From IMG/VR virus record IMGVR_UViG_3300027747_000005, positions 1 to 61,865 of that record: a stretch of 61,865 nt of DNA, one strand, 5' to 3'. The notes beneath the pieces were generated by a model that saw only the letters and a program-made list of their open reading frames with translations, made no database searches and had not been told where the DNA came from. Below are positions 1 through 8,559 of this stretch, one piece after another. How positions within the stretch are numbered: position 1 is the first letter of the stretch; the number at the start of each line of letters is the position of its first letter. This DNA is from a virus. The position numbers were made by a program, and so were the translations under genes.

Positions 1-127
1 TAGGCTGCGGGCGAGCCGAACTTGGCCAGGATGTCTTCACGCTGCTGCGCCGCCTGTTGCTTTTGGCGGTTCAATGCAGCATCCTGAAGTGCCCAATCAT
101 TCTGTTGAATCTGGGCTTGGTTGCGGA
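1..127. repeat. Terminal direct repeat, copy 1 (circular overlap)
   Basis: These 127 bases are identical to 61739-61865. An exact repeat at the two ends of a contig is the usual sign that an assembly walked round a circular, or circularly permuted, molecule. The repeat lies inside one continuous reading frame, so it is an assembly overlap and not a coding duplication. A genuine short terminal repeat is possible but less likely, because it would cut through a gene. Confidence 0.9.
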
Positions 128-1199
128 ACGTGCCCATGTTGCCGATAGAGCGGTCAAACAGGTCGTTCACGCCAGCCGTCGAAGAGTTGTAGATGTTCTT
201 GTTGTCCGACCAGCCAGAGTTCAGGTCGTTCTGCACGCCACCGATGCGATTGGCAGAACTGGTGTAACCACCCGCCAAGGCTTCCAACAAAGACCCAGTG
301 GGGATCTCCTGCCCGGGGCGGTAGCTGCGGGCTTGGGAATCGCGGGCAAAGTCATAAAACTGATTCATGCCGTTGGACGACGCGCCAAGGTTCAGCTTGT
401 TGAAGTCCATCAGTGCGCCATAGGCATCACCTACCATTGTCCGCGGCGTGTTGCGAGCAATGGCTTGGTCGGCATTGAGGGAGTTCAGGCCGGTTGAGTA
501 GTTGCGGTTGAGCGACGAAAGCTCTGCGCCGTTGTTGATGTCGCCACGCAGGCCGTCCAGCATGCCATCTCCGAACCCACCGCCGTAGCTTCCGCCGCCG
601 CCACTGTACGCGCCGTAGTTGCCGCTCCCATTCACGGCACCGGCCAGACTTGGCAGCGCACCGGCCACATCGCGCCCAACGGACATGGCAGCGCCAGCCT
701 TGCCAAGGCCAGCCAGCGCGTTGTAGCGGCCCACTCCAAGCTGGCTCACGGCGTTCTGGTTGCCGACATTCATGTCAGCCAGTGACCGCTGATATCCGTT
801 TTGATTCTGCGCCCACGCCTGCAATCCCTGCCCAGCCACATTGCCGTAGTTGGCCATGGCCGCGGTGCCAAGATTGGACACCGCCGCCTGCCGCGCAGCC
901 TCGGCCGCAGAGGCAGCTTGGTTGTTAGCTTGGGCGTTGTTCCAAGTGTTGCCTAGAGAATTGGCAAGCTGACCAATCCCGCCAGCCATAGCCGCGTAGT
1001 TCTGCGCGTAGCTGTTCCCCAGGCTCGCCAGCCCCTGGTTGTAGGTGCCGTAGCCCTGGTTGTAGGAGCCGTACATATTGCCCAGAGTCTGCCCGAACTG
1101 GGACGGCGCAGCGGCCAATTGGCCACCCACAGCCTGCGCGTATTCCTTGGCGGTGTTCGCGCCCCATGGGGCCAGAAAAGTTCCATCAAATGCGGCCAT
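1..1199 (-). CDS. Gly/Asn/Gln-rich virion protein, 5' part (runs across the contig join)
   Basis: The frame starts with ATG at 1199 behind a good AATAGGAG ribosome site and is open to base 1. It continues from 61738 and stops with TAA at 61711-61713. On the closed circle the product is 408 residues. The protein is rich in Gly, Ala, Asn, Gln and Tyr, with many YNQG/NYG-type runs and a glycine-rich centre, and has no catalytic motif I can see. It lies in the late block between the cysteine-rich membrane protein and a set of similar Gln-rich proteins, which suggests an internal or tail-associated virion component. Function not recognised. Confidence 0.8.
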   Translation of the reverse strand, partial: MAAFDGTFLAPWGANTAKEYAQAVGGQLAAAPSQFGQTLGNMYGSYNQGYGTYNQGLASLGNSYAQNYAAMAGGIGQLANSLGNTWNNAQANNQAASAAEAARQAAVSNLGTAAMANYGNVAGQGLQAWAQNQNGYQRSLADMNVGNQNAVSQLGVGRYNALAGLGKAGAAMSVGRDVAGALPSLAGAVNGSGNYGAYSGGGGSYGGGFGDGMLDGLRGDINNGAELSSLNRNYSTGLNSLNADQAIARNTPRTMVGDAYGALMDFNKLNLGASSNGMNQFYDFARDSQARSYRPGQEIPTGSLLEALAGGYTSSANRIGGVQNDLNSGWSDNKNIYNSSTAGVNDLFDRSIGNMGTFRNQAQIQQNDWALQDAALNRQKQQAAQQREDILAKFGSPAA

Positions 1200-1208
1200 G
1201 CTTGTCTC

Positions 1209-2417
1209 CTATTTGCTATTGCCCCGGAAAGGGCGTTTCAGTGCCGACAGGGAAATAGCCGCTAAAATCAGCGCCGCCCCGGCAGGCGGGAAGAACCACA
1301 AATCCCGCTTCTCAGCCTCTTCTTTAAGCCAGCCGCATATTTCTGGGATGCGTTTCAGGCACTCCCGCTCGCCCCAGACATCCATCTGTGCAGCCCGGGC
1401 GTTGCAGCTACAGGTTTGGGAGGCGACTATTCCGACCTGCCGCAGCAGGGCTTTTAGCTCAGACCCCGGCCCGCAGTGAAGATGTGCCCCCGCGTCAAAC
1501 ACAACCGGATCGCCCACGGATGCGGGGGCGTAGTCTGGGCAGGGATCGTTGGTGACATATCTGACTTCGGCCTCATAAGACCCCGTAAAGCGATCTGTGC
1601 ATGTGCTGTTAGCTCGCAGCCGCAACGCGCCGGACCCCGGCTTGCCCGAATAGCTAGCGCCTACACTGAACGGTGCCCCGCCCACTTCTCCGATCAGGCG
1701 CAGGAGTGGCTCCGAACCCTTCACCTTGCATTCGGAAAACGCGCTCTCTGGTGGCACAGGGGAAGTGCCGTTGGGGCTTGAGCTTATGGGAGCAGTGTTA
1801 CCAGGGCCGGAAGCGCCGCCGGTCGCGGTAATGATCACAGTGGTGTCGTTGGGAATGGTCACACCAGTGTCAACCCACGCATCTTGTCCTACATCGATTG
1901 TCACAGTGACGGTCGCTGATGTCGTAGACCTGGGCTGGCACCCCTCGGCCCCGCAGCACTTCTGGTTGGGCTGGCAGCATGTATAAGCTGTGAAATTGCC
2001 TTGGCAGAAAGTAGTGCCAGTCCCGCACTTGTTCACGCATTCCCCATCAGTGCATCGCTGTTCAATTGGGCAGCAAGTCCCTTCGCAACATTGCCGCGGA
2101 GCATAACACACCGAAACGCAAGATCCTGTGCGCTCGTCACACACCTCGCAGTAACGTGGGCGGCACCCTCCGTGGGCAACGGAAGCCGCCAGGGTGCTGC
2201 AGTTACACGTTGTGAGGTTGATGGTTCTCTTACCCTTAGCGGCGCAGGAGCAGGCGTTTTCTTGGGTGCAGGGCTTCTCGCCCGCGTCGTCAACGCATGT
2301 CAGCGAGGCGCAAGAGGCAGTTGTTGTGCCGCCTGCGGTCGCGCATTGTGACTTTGTCTTTTCCTCACAAGAAGACCCGTTGCAGCACGCAACAGTAGAG
2401 CAGCAATCACATGGCAT
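1209..2417 (-). CDS. Cysteine-rich, lectin-like membrane-anchored virion protein
   Basis: 402 residues in three parts. Residues 1-168 hold about 32 cysteines, many as CC pairs, resembling small disulfide-knot domains. Residues about 168-295 look like a PA-IL/LecA-type sugar-binding beta-sandwich: a WVDTGV strand followed by an LIGEVGGAPFSVGASYSG stretch and a SGALRLRAN strand, the pattern known for galactophilic lectins. The C-terminus has a hydrophobic segment (WFFPPAGAALILAAISLSAL) followed by basic residues. The start overlaps the stop of the upstream fibre gene (TAATG). Sugar binding at the virion tip or cell surface is inferred from the fold resemblance only. Confidence 0.7.
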   Translation of the reverse strand: MPCDCCSTVACCNGSSCEEKTKSQCATAGGTTTASCASLTCVDDAGEKPCTQENACSCAAKGKRTINLTTCNCSTLAASVAHGGCRPRYCEVCDERTGSCVSVCYAPRQCCEGTCCPIEQRCTDGECVNKCGTGTTFCQGNFTAYTCCQPNQKCCGAEGCQPRSTTSATVTVTIDVGQDAWVDTGVTIPNDTTVIITATGGASGPGNTAPISSSPNGTSPVPPESAFSECKVKGSEPLLRLIGEVGGAPFSVGASYSGKPGSGALRLRANSTCTDRFTGSYEAEVRYVTNDPCPDYAPASVGDPVVFDAGAHLHCGPGSELKALLRQVGIVASQTCSCNARAAQMDVWGERECLKRIPEICGWLKEEAEKRDLWFFPPAGAALILAAISLSALKRPFRGNSK

Positions 2418-4540
2418 TAGTCAGGCTTCAAATAAGTGAGGCTTTCAGGTTTGCTGGTAACCGTCACGCTAATCGGCTTGTCCTCATAGACCGTATCCCA
2501 GTCCACTTCGTCACTGGTTAACTCTCCGGTGCCATCCGGGTACAGCACGGATGCTGTTCCCTTCGTTGCGACCTGAACGGCTTGCGTGCCGGGCGTTAGA
2601 TCCACTCCCAGCGCGGGCACGCTGATAGTCACATCTACCTGCTTTGTGCCAGGGGTCAATGCAATAGTGCCGCCAGACACAGAAAGGTTCGCGTCTGCCG
2701 TGCCGTTTGTTTTGTTAAACGTAATGGTCGGCGCTGGGATTGTTACGGTGGCGTTGGCGGAATCCGACAGTTTAATGCTACCCGTCACTGCCAGCGAGGC
2801 GCTCGCGCTGCCAGCAGACTTGTTTAACGTAACGGTCGGCGTGGGAATTGTTACGGTCGCAGTGGCAGCATCCGACAGCGTAATGGTGCCCGTCACGGGG
2901 AGAGACGCATTTGCACTGCCAGCAGACTTAGACAACGTCACTGTCGGCGTGGGAATTGTTACGGTCGCAGTGGCAGCATCCGACAGCGTAATGGTGCCCG
3001 TCACTGGAAGCGAAGCATTCGCGCTGCCAGCAGACTTGGACAACGTCACTGTCGGCGTGGTGATGCTCACAGTCTTTGCACTGGCTCCCCCCAGAGTCAC
3101 TGTGCCAGTTACAGTACCCTGAGACGTTACCTCGCAAGTCGGCGCGCCGGTAAAGGTGACAGTTATCTTTCGGTTTTCCGTAGTCAGCTGCAGCTTGCAG
3201 TCGGCATCCAAGGAGCCTCCAGTCACAACTGGGACGGTCACGGTGGCCGACAGGGATCCGATACTTCCCTTTACAGCAATGCCGCTGGGCGTGGCGGTAA
3301 AAGACCCGCTAGTGGGAACGTCAACAGTGCCGGTTATTTTAGACACGGTAGCACTGTCGTAGACATCGTAGCTTATGGACCCACTGGCCGTGGCATTAGA
3401 TAGACTGCCACCTGTTGGCACGGCCACAGTTCCGGTTAGCTTTGAAACCGTCGCACTGTCGTAGACATCGTAGCTTATAGAGCCACTGGCCTTGGCATTA
3501 GATAGACTGCCACCTGTTGGCACGGGCACAGTGCCGGACAGCTTTGACACAGTAGCACTGTCGTAGACATCGTAGCTTATAGAGCCACTTGCCTTAGCGT
3601 CCGAAAGACTGCCACCTGTTGGCACAGACACAGTGCCGGACAGATTCGACAAAGTGGCACTGTCGTAGACATCGTATTTAATAGATCCGGTAGCCTTCGC
3701 GTCAGACAGGCTTGCACTTGTAACCGTTGGCACTTCGGCCTTGCCCGTGGCGGAAGTAGATTTTGTTGTCGCGCTCGCAACGGTGGGGGCTTGGATCTCT
3801 CCCTTTGTAGTAATATTGACATCGGTGTTTTTTGCATTGACGGTGACGGCTTTATTCTTCACCGTCAGCCCAGAGACATTCGGAATAGACACAGTGCCAG
3901 TGGCAGTTTTATCTACATAGGTAATGATTTTTTGAGTGGAGCGAATCCCGCGAGAACCGCCCCCTCCACCACCATTGGAAAAAATCACCGTCGTAATGCC
4001 ATCTCGGCCAGCTGCTCCCGCCGCACCGTCAACGCCGTCCCGCCCAGATTGCCCCACGTAGGTGTTGTTGATGTAGGAAGCGTTGATGTTGTTTGTGGTC
4101 AGCGTGCTTGTGGTGACGTTGGTGCTGAACGTGTTGCTGAACGTGCTGTCTCCAGCGACGTTGAAAGTGTCGCCGCCAAAGTAGTTGCTGTACTGGAACG
4201 CTTGGTTGATGGGGAAGGCAAACTGATTGCCGTCATAGTTGCTGGAGTTGTTGATCACGCCGCCGCCGCCATATCCGCCACCACCGCCAAGCCCCGGCAT
4301 GTCCACAAACGCATTTTGGCCTGCGGTCGGCAGCAGGTTCCGGTAGTCGGATGTTTTCCACACGCCATTTCTGGCAAGCCCACCTGCGCCGGTTGTGGCT
4401 GGGGGCTGGAGGTTGACCGCACCGCGGTGCGTGAGAGGTTGCTGACAGTTGCCCAGCGACTGCATCAACTGACGCAAGGCCGCTTCGGGAAGCGCGCCAG
4501 AAAGCGCCTGCGCCAGTGCAGGCATGCTTTGCGTAAACAC
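2417..4540 (-). CDS. Repeat-rich tail fibre / appendage protein
   Basis: 707 residues. The N-terminus is followed by a glycine-rich linker, an Asn/Thr-rich region and a short collagen-like stretch (GRDGVDGAAGAAGRDG). Two families of tandem repeats follow. About four copies of a roughly 35-residue unit centred on YDVYDSATVSKL and VPTGGSLS are encoded at about 3340-3690. About four copies of a unit centred on TVTLSKSAGSANASLPVTG are encoded at about 2750-3090. Such beta-strand repeats are typical of fibre shafts. Start is GTG at 4540, overlapping the upstream stop (TAGTG), with ATG at 4525 as an alternative. Its place next to the nozzle gene fits a tail fibre. Confidence 0.75.
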   Translation of the reverse strand: MFTQSMPALAQALSGALPEAALRQLMQSLGNCQQPLTHRGAVNLQPPATTGAGGLARNGVWKTSDYRNLLPTAGQNAFVDMPGLGGGGGYGGGGVINNSSNYDGNQFAFPINQAFQYSNYFGGDTFNVAGDSTFSNTFSTNVTTSTLTTNNINASYINNTYVGQSGRDGVDGAAGAAGRDGITTVIFSNGGGGGGSRGIRSTQKIITYVDKTATGTVSIPNVSGLTVKNKAVTVNAKNTDVNITTKGEIQAPTVASATTKSTSATGKAEVPTVTSASLSDAKATGSIKYDVYDSATLSNLSGTVSVPTGGSLSDAKASGSISYDVYDSATVSKLSGTVPVPTGGSLSNAKASGSISYDVYDSATVSKLTGTVAVPTGGSLSNATASGSISYDVYDSATVSKITGTVDVPTSGSFTATPSGIAVKGSIGSLSATVTVPVVTGGSLDADCKLQLTTENRKITVTFTGAPTCEVTSQGTVTGTVTLGGASAKTVSITTPTVTLSKSAGSANASLPVTGTITLSDAATATVTIPTPTVTLSKSAGSANASLPVTGTITLSDAATATVTIPTPTVTLNKSAGSASASLAVTGSIKLSDSANATVTIPAPTITFNKTNGTADANLSVSGGTIALTPGTKQVDVTISVPALGVDLTPGTQAVQVATKGTASVLYPDGTGELTSDEVDWDTVYEDKPISVTVTSKPESLTYLKPD

Positions 4541-7131
4541 TACTTAGCACCCTCCACAATGACAGTGTGTATCGCAGGGGCATTTGCAGAGGACGACTGA
4601 GTCCCGGCGAAGGCTATGGCAACATGCCTGTCCGCACCGGCGGATCGTTCTTCGTTGCCGCCGTAGAACATCGCCCGGGCCACGCCACTTGCCTCGCCCA
4701 GCGCCGACCGGGAACGCTTCATATTCAGCACCGAATCGGTTCCAGGGGAGGACGGCACAAACCCATCCCCCCGGTCACTGGCAACGGCGTTCTGTCGGGC
4801 GGTGTCTGAGCCATTGAAATAGCGAGACAGGGAGAGTGAGGCATCACCAGAGGTTGGCGTGTACAGCACGCTGACTGCCTGCCGCCCCTCCTCGGTTACT
4901 AGCTCCATGTTTCCCGAGCGGAAGCTGTACGGTATCGCTGTGCCGTTGTCGGAATAGCCAGCCATGCGCACAAACCCGGATCCGGTGGCGGCGTATGCCA
5001 CGCCCTGCTGACCGCCTACGGCGTATGGGGCCGATGCGGTAATCGGGGCTGCATACTGTTCATCCCACCAACACTTAGTGGTGACCGAGTAGCACAGCGC
5101 GCGTGCGGGGTAGGTGTCGGTTGCATTGCAGTAGAAGAAGCGCACAACCTTGGTCGCCAAATCGGCTCGCACAAAGAACTGAGACGATTTGGTAAAGTCG
5201 ATGATGCCGTCGCGGAAGTAGTTATCGACCGGCACGGAGACGGGTTGGTCGTTCTGGCCGTCAAAGACATAGAGGCCGTAGCTATCAGCAATGAACGCCA
5301 CGCCGCCCATCACATCCCAGCACCGGCTGTTCAGCACTCCGCGGTACGCCGCAAGCATGATGCTGGCATCTAGCACGGGCTGAGCCACGTAGCTCAGCTT
5401 ATACAGATGGCGCGATTGCGCGGCTATTAGAAACGAGCCGAGGGGGATGAGGGCAACTACCGCATCGGAGTCGCCAGCGTTCTCTTGGACAACGATCTCG
5501 TTTTCCAGCGGGATGGATTCTGGCTCGTCTACTTCCGAGTAGTACAGACTGTTGGGCTTTTCGCCAGTGGTGTCCACCGCCAACCAGCAGCGGTCTTGGA
5601 ACATGCAGGCCACAGCGAAATTCCCAGGAGGAACACCAAATCGGCGGGCGTTGATCTGGCCGCTAGGCAGGGTTACGGGCAGCAAGCCGTAGCCGTCGCG
5701 CTCCGCATCGGACAGCTGGTCGTCCGTGAGGGTGTCCGTATAGGTTCCCGAGAAGTTCCCGGCAGACCGCAGGATCTTGGCTACCCGAAATAGCAGCACG
5801 CTCTGATCAGAGGTTGTGCGCCACAGTTCAACTGCGTACACGCGGCTGTCCAGGTCAGAGTGAGCCAGAGTCCACGTTAACGAAGAAGCCCCGTTTGCAA
5901 CATCCACCTCAATCAACTCTGAGATTGAGGAACTGATAGGCCCGCGGAACTTTTCGGGCGTGGCATCGATATAGCGGATAGCGCATTTGTATTTGCCGCG
6001 CATCACGTTGGAGATGGTGGAGGATGCGGTGGCGTCGTAGTCTCCAAGCGTCACGGTGGGGGGCAGAGAGTATGACCCGCCCCCACTCACGGTGACTTTG
6101 GTGATGCTGCCTCCAGAGACGGTGGCGGTGGCCGCAGCTGCAGACGCAGTTGTGTCGGTGACATCGGGCTGAAACGCAATGGTCGGCGGCGTGAGAAAAC
6201 CCGTGCCGCCTTTTGTGACTGTCACAGCCGCAACGCCGTACTTCATGCCCACAAGCAGGCTTGCCCCGGTTCCGCCACCACCAGAAATAGTCGCGGTGAC
6301 TGCACCCGTAGCTCCCGTTCCGCCTGACAGAATGTCCACTGACGAGATCGCACCAGCAGACGAGACGCTGACCACCGCGTTGGCCTTAGTGAGTCCTTGG
6401 GCGCTGGAGAAAACAACGGTCGGCGTAGATGTGTAGCCGGTTCCACCGCTGGCAACCGTGACGGCATTCACAGAGCCAGACACGCCAACAGAGAAGGAGG
6501 CTCCTGAAGCGTTGCTGGTGCTGAGCGTCACAACAGGCGCGGAGGTGTAGCCTGCCCCAGGCTCTGAGATGGTGACACCGACCACCCTCCCACCACTCAC
6601 TTCGGCCCGCCCCACCGCGGCCTTTGTTGGTGAGCCTCCCGAAAATGTCACGCTGGGAGCGGTGGAATACCCACTGCCAGGACGCGCCACGTTGACTGCA
6701 TCCACATACCCAGCCATCGCAGTGCTAGCAATTGTGACGGCCGGACCCTTATAGGGCTTCTGCAGGCCAATCGGTTGCATGACGCTCGCCGCCCCATCCC
6801 AGCGCAACCCGCGGCCCATGCCGTCAAACACGTACACATCGTTAAAGCGCGAACGCACAAACGAGGCAGGGATCACGGAGCCGGAATACACGCGCGCCTC
6901 CGCAGCTGCGTTGCCAGCAATGGTTACCGTAGGCGCGGATGTGTAGCCCGTTCCACCATTTGTTATAACCACCGCCTCCACCTGAGTCCCGGCCATGTGG
7001 GCCACACCGACTGCTCCCGCCCCACCACCTCCCGAAAAACTCACCGCGGGAGGGGCTGTGTAACCAGAGCCGCCGGTCGTCAGGGAGATGGAGACGACTT
7101 GGCCCGAACGGCGTTGGGCAAGGTAGGTCAT
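4540..7131 (-). CDS. Tail nozzle / tubular protein B-like, main part (second half of a split gene)
   Basis: 863 residues. The first 360 or so contain at least six copies of a GGxGYTSAPTV repeat found in many phage tail proteins. The first copy starts right at the N-terminus and is followed by FVRSRFNDVYVFDGMGRGL. The remaining 500 residues have the strand pattern of podovirus nozzle proteins (LYKLSYVAQPVL, GLYVFDGQNDQPVSVPVDNYF). The ATG overlaps the stop of the upstream 91-residue gene (TAATG), and that gene carries the usual nozzle N-terminus. The two therefore look like one ancestral protein, now coupled or joined by a -1 frameshift. Confidence 0.75.
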   Translation of the reverse strand: MTYLAQRRSGQVVSISLTTGGSGYTAPPAVSFSGGGGAGAVGVAHMAGTQVEAVVITNGGTGYTSAPTVTIAGNAAAEARVYSGSVIPASFVRSRFNDVYVFDGMGRGLRWDGAASVMQPIGLQKPYKGPAVTIASTAMAGYVDAVNVARPGSGYSTAPSVTFSGGSPTKAAVGRAEVSGGRVVGVTISEPGAGYTSAPVVTLSTSNASGASFSVGVSGSVNAVTVASGGTGYTSTPTVVFSSAQGLTKANAVVSVSSAGAISSVDILSGGTGATGAVTATISGGGGTGASLLVGMKYGVAAVTVTKGGTGFLTPPTIAFQPDVTDTTASAAAATATVSGGSITKVTVSGGGSYSLPPTVTLGDYDATASSTISNVMRGKYKCAIRYIDATPEKFRGPISSSISELIEVDVANGASSLTWTLAHSDLDSRVYAVELWRTTSDQSVLLFRVAKILRSAGNFSGTYTDTLTDDQLSDAERDGYGLLPVTLPSGQINARRFGVPPGNFAVACMFQDRCWLAVDTTGEKPNSLYYSEVDEPESIPLENEIVVQENAGDSDAVVALIPLGSFLIAAQSRHLYKLSYVAQPVLDASIMLAAYRGVLNSRCWDVMGGVAFIADSYGLYVFDGQNDQPVSVPVDNYFRDGIIDFTKSSQFFVRADLATKVVRFFYCNATDTYPARALCYSVTTKCWWDEQYAAPITASAPYAVGGQQGVAYAATGSGFVRMAGYSDNGTAIPYSFRSGNMELVTEEGRQAVSVLYTPTSGDASLSLSRYFNGSDTARQNAVASDRGDGFVPSSPGTDSVLNMKRSRSALGEASGVARAMFYGGNEERSAGADRHVAIAFAGTQSSSANAPAIHTVIVEGAK

Positions 7132-7406
7132 TATGCGCTGCCCGTTTTGACTGAGGAGTAGATGCGACCGCCAGAGTCTTGGTAGATAAGATGCTCAGCC
7201 GTGCCGTTCTGATATCGGAAGGTGGAAACAACAGGCGACGAGGTTGAGTCTGCCGATGTGAACGTGATCGGAGTGAGTCCTGGACGCACCGAGAGCTTGC
7301 CCGGGACCAGGCACTGCAAGTTCACCTGCTGCACTGCCGATCCTGGTGGGATGGAATAGGGCGAAGCGTTGGTCGCCAGACCCGCCCATTTGTCGATAAC
7401 GATCAT
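7131..7406 (-). CDS. Tail nozzle protein, N-terminal piece
   Basis: 91 residues starting MIVIDKWAGLATNASPY, followed by IPPGSAVQQVNLQC and LSVRPGL. This is the pattern seen at the very start of podovirus nozzle/tail stabilisation proteins, which are normally 600-900 residues long. The frame stops at TAATG, where the 863-residue downstream gene begins in the -1 frame. The start overlaps the end of the connector gene by 4 bases. Either two subunits are made, or ribosomes shift frame. On its own it is too short to be a complete nozzle. Confidence 0.7.
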   Translation of the reverse strand: MIVIDKWAGLATNASPYSIPPGSAVQQVNLQCLVPGKLSVRPGLTPITFTSADSTSSPVVSTFRYQNGTAEHLIYQDSGGRIYSSVKTGSA

Positions 7407-8539
7407 GGGTTGCCTCCATCAAAGTTGTCGGACTGCAGCGGCGTTCTCCAAGCCATGGCATCGAAGATCACTCGCTGCGGTTGCTGGAACGGAGTGAGTG
7501 CATCGGACTCCATAGCCAGACGCAAGTCCCTCTGGTACATGGCGAACGCATTGTCCGGCTTGGTGTTGCGGGTTCGCGCCAGCCAGTAGTTCGCGCAGGA
7601 CAAGAAACCGTTGTGCATGCCCGTGGCCATGTCCACAATGTCGGTAACGATGTACTTTGCCGCAGTGGCCGTGAGCGAGGTCGCTAGCGTGCAGGACGTT
7701 GCGCTTGCCACAGACGCTATGACTGCTTCGCCTTGGTACGGGGTCAGGGAGCCGTCACTGCCGGGGGACTCCGAGGAAGTTCCCACGCGCAACACGGATC
7801 CAACCATGGCAGATGTGAAGGCTGTGCCAGAGCCAGTGACGGCAGTCCCAGAAATGGTAACCGTGCCCTGGCGGGAACTGGCCTCATGCCCAGAGATTCG
7901 CAGCCGCCGCGGAAGTCTACGGTAGGTGAAGTCTAGGTTTGAGTTGGCGACCGGATACCCAACGACTTTAATCGCCCAACCCGTTCCCTGCGGATCCTTA
8001 ATGACAGTCCACGCATGCGGTGGGCCTGCTAGGTTATTGGCGTTCTCCAGCTTCATCGCCTGATCAGGTGTGGCATAGATGAACCGCGTCCAAGCCACAT
8101 GGTCAATGGGCGAGTCCAAAGACCGAAAGTCTGAAGGCAGAGGAAATGTGTCTTGGTACAGCGTTGCCGCCGTTGGATTCACCAAGTCTGTGGTGGGTGT
8201 CAGAATCGAATCGCACTGCAAGCGCGTATTGCTGACGCGCGTGGCGATCTTTGTCACCGTGTTGTTCAGGCGCATCCGGCAAAGAGCCGCATTGGTAGGA
8301 AAGGCATCGCCAGAAACTAGGTCGAAGTATCGGGTGCTCTGGGTGTACGTGACGGTTCCCAGCCAGTTGATTGCAAACCGAATGCGGCCGTGCGTCTGGT
8401 AGTAGTTCCAGTCTCGCAAGGTAGACAGTTCGCTGTACGCACGCTGGATAGCGGTGCGGATGTCTGTCTGCTCCGCATCTTGCGGCCCACCAAAACTGCT
8501 GGTGATGAGGTGTTCGACGGCGTCGTAGTAAGTCAGCAT
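7403..8539 (-). CDS. Head-tail connector / tail tubular protein A-like
   Basis: 378 residues with the helical N-terminus typical of podovirus tubular A/adaptor proteins: MLTYYDAVEHLITSSFGG, then IRTAIQRAYSELSTLRDWNYY. Later come LPSDFRSLDSP and YRRLPRRLRISG, and a C-terminal helix ending in a YQRDLRLAMESD segment. A Ser/Thr/Ala-rich beta insertion sits at about 225-300. It ends against the nozzle gene with a 4-base overlap, the usual connector-nozzle order. It is expected to form the ring between portal and nozzle. Assignment rests on sequence pattern and order. Confidence 0.7.
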   Translation of the reverse strand: MLTYYDAVEHLITSSFGGPQDAEQTDIRTAIQRAYSELSTLRDWNYYQTHGRIRFAINWLGTVTYTQSTRYFDLVSGDAFPTNAALCRMRLNNTVTKIATRVSNTRLQCDSILTPTTDLVNPTAATLYQDTFPLPSDFRSLDSPIDHVAWTRFIYATPDQAMKLENANNLAGPPHAWTVIKDPQGTGWAIKVVGYPVANSNLDFTYRRLPRRLRISGHEASSRQGTVTISGTAVTGSGTAFTSAMVGSVLRVGTSSESPGSDGSLTPYQGEAVIASVASATSCTLATSLTATAAKYIVTDIVDMATGMHNGFLSCANYWLARTRNTKPDNAFAMYQRDLRLAMESDALTPFQQPQRVIFDAMAWRTPLQSDNFDGGNP

Positions 8540-8559
8540 GTGTTATAGGCGGATGGGGT

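Noticed and set aside
2586-3122. Long plus-strand frames opposite the fibre repeats
   Set aside because: Their products mirror the tandem repeats in the opposite strand and have no start signals; shadows.
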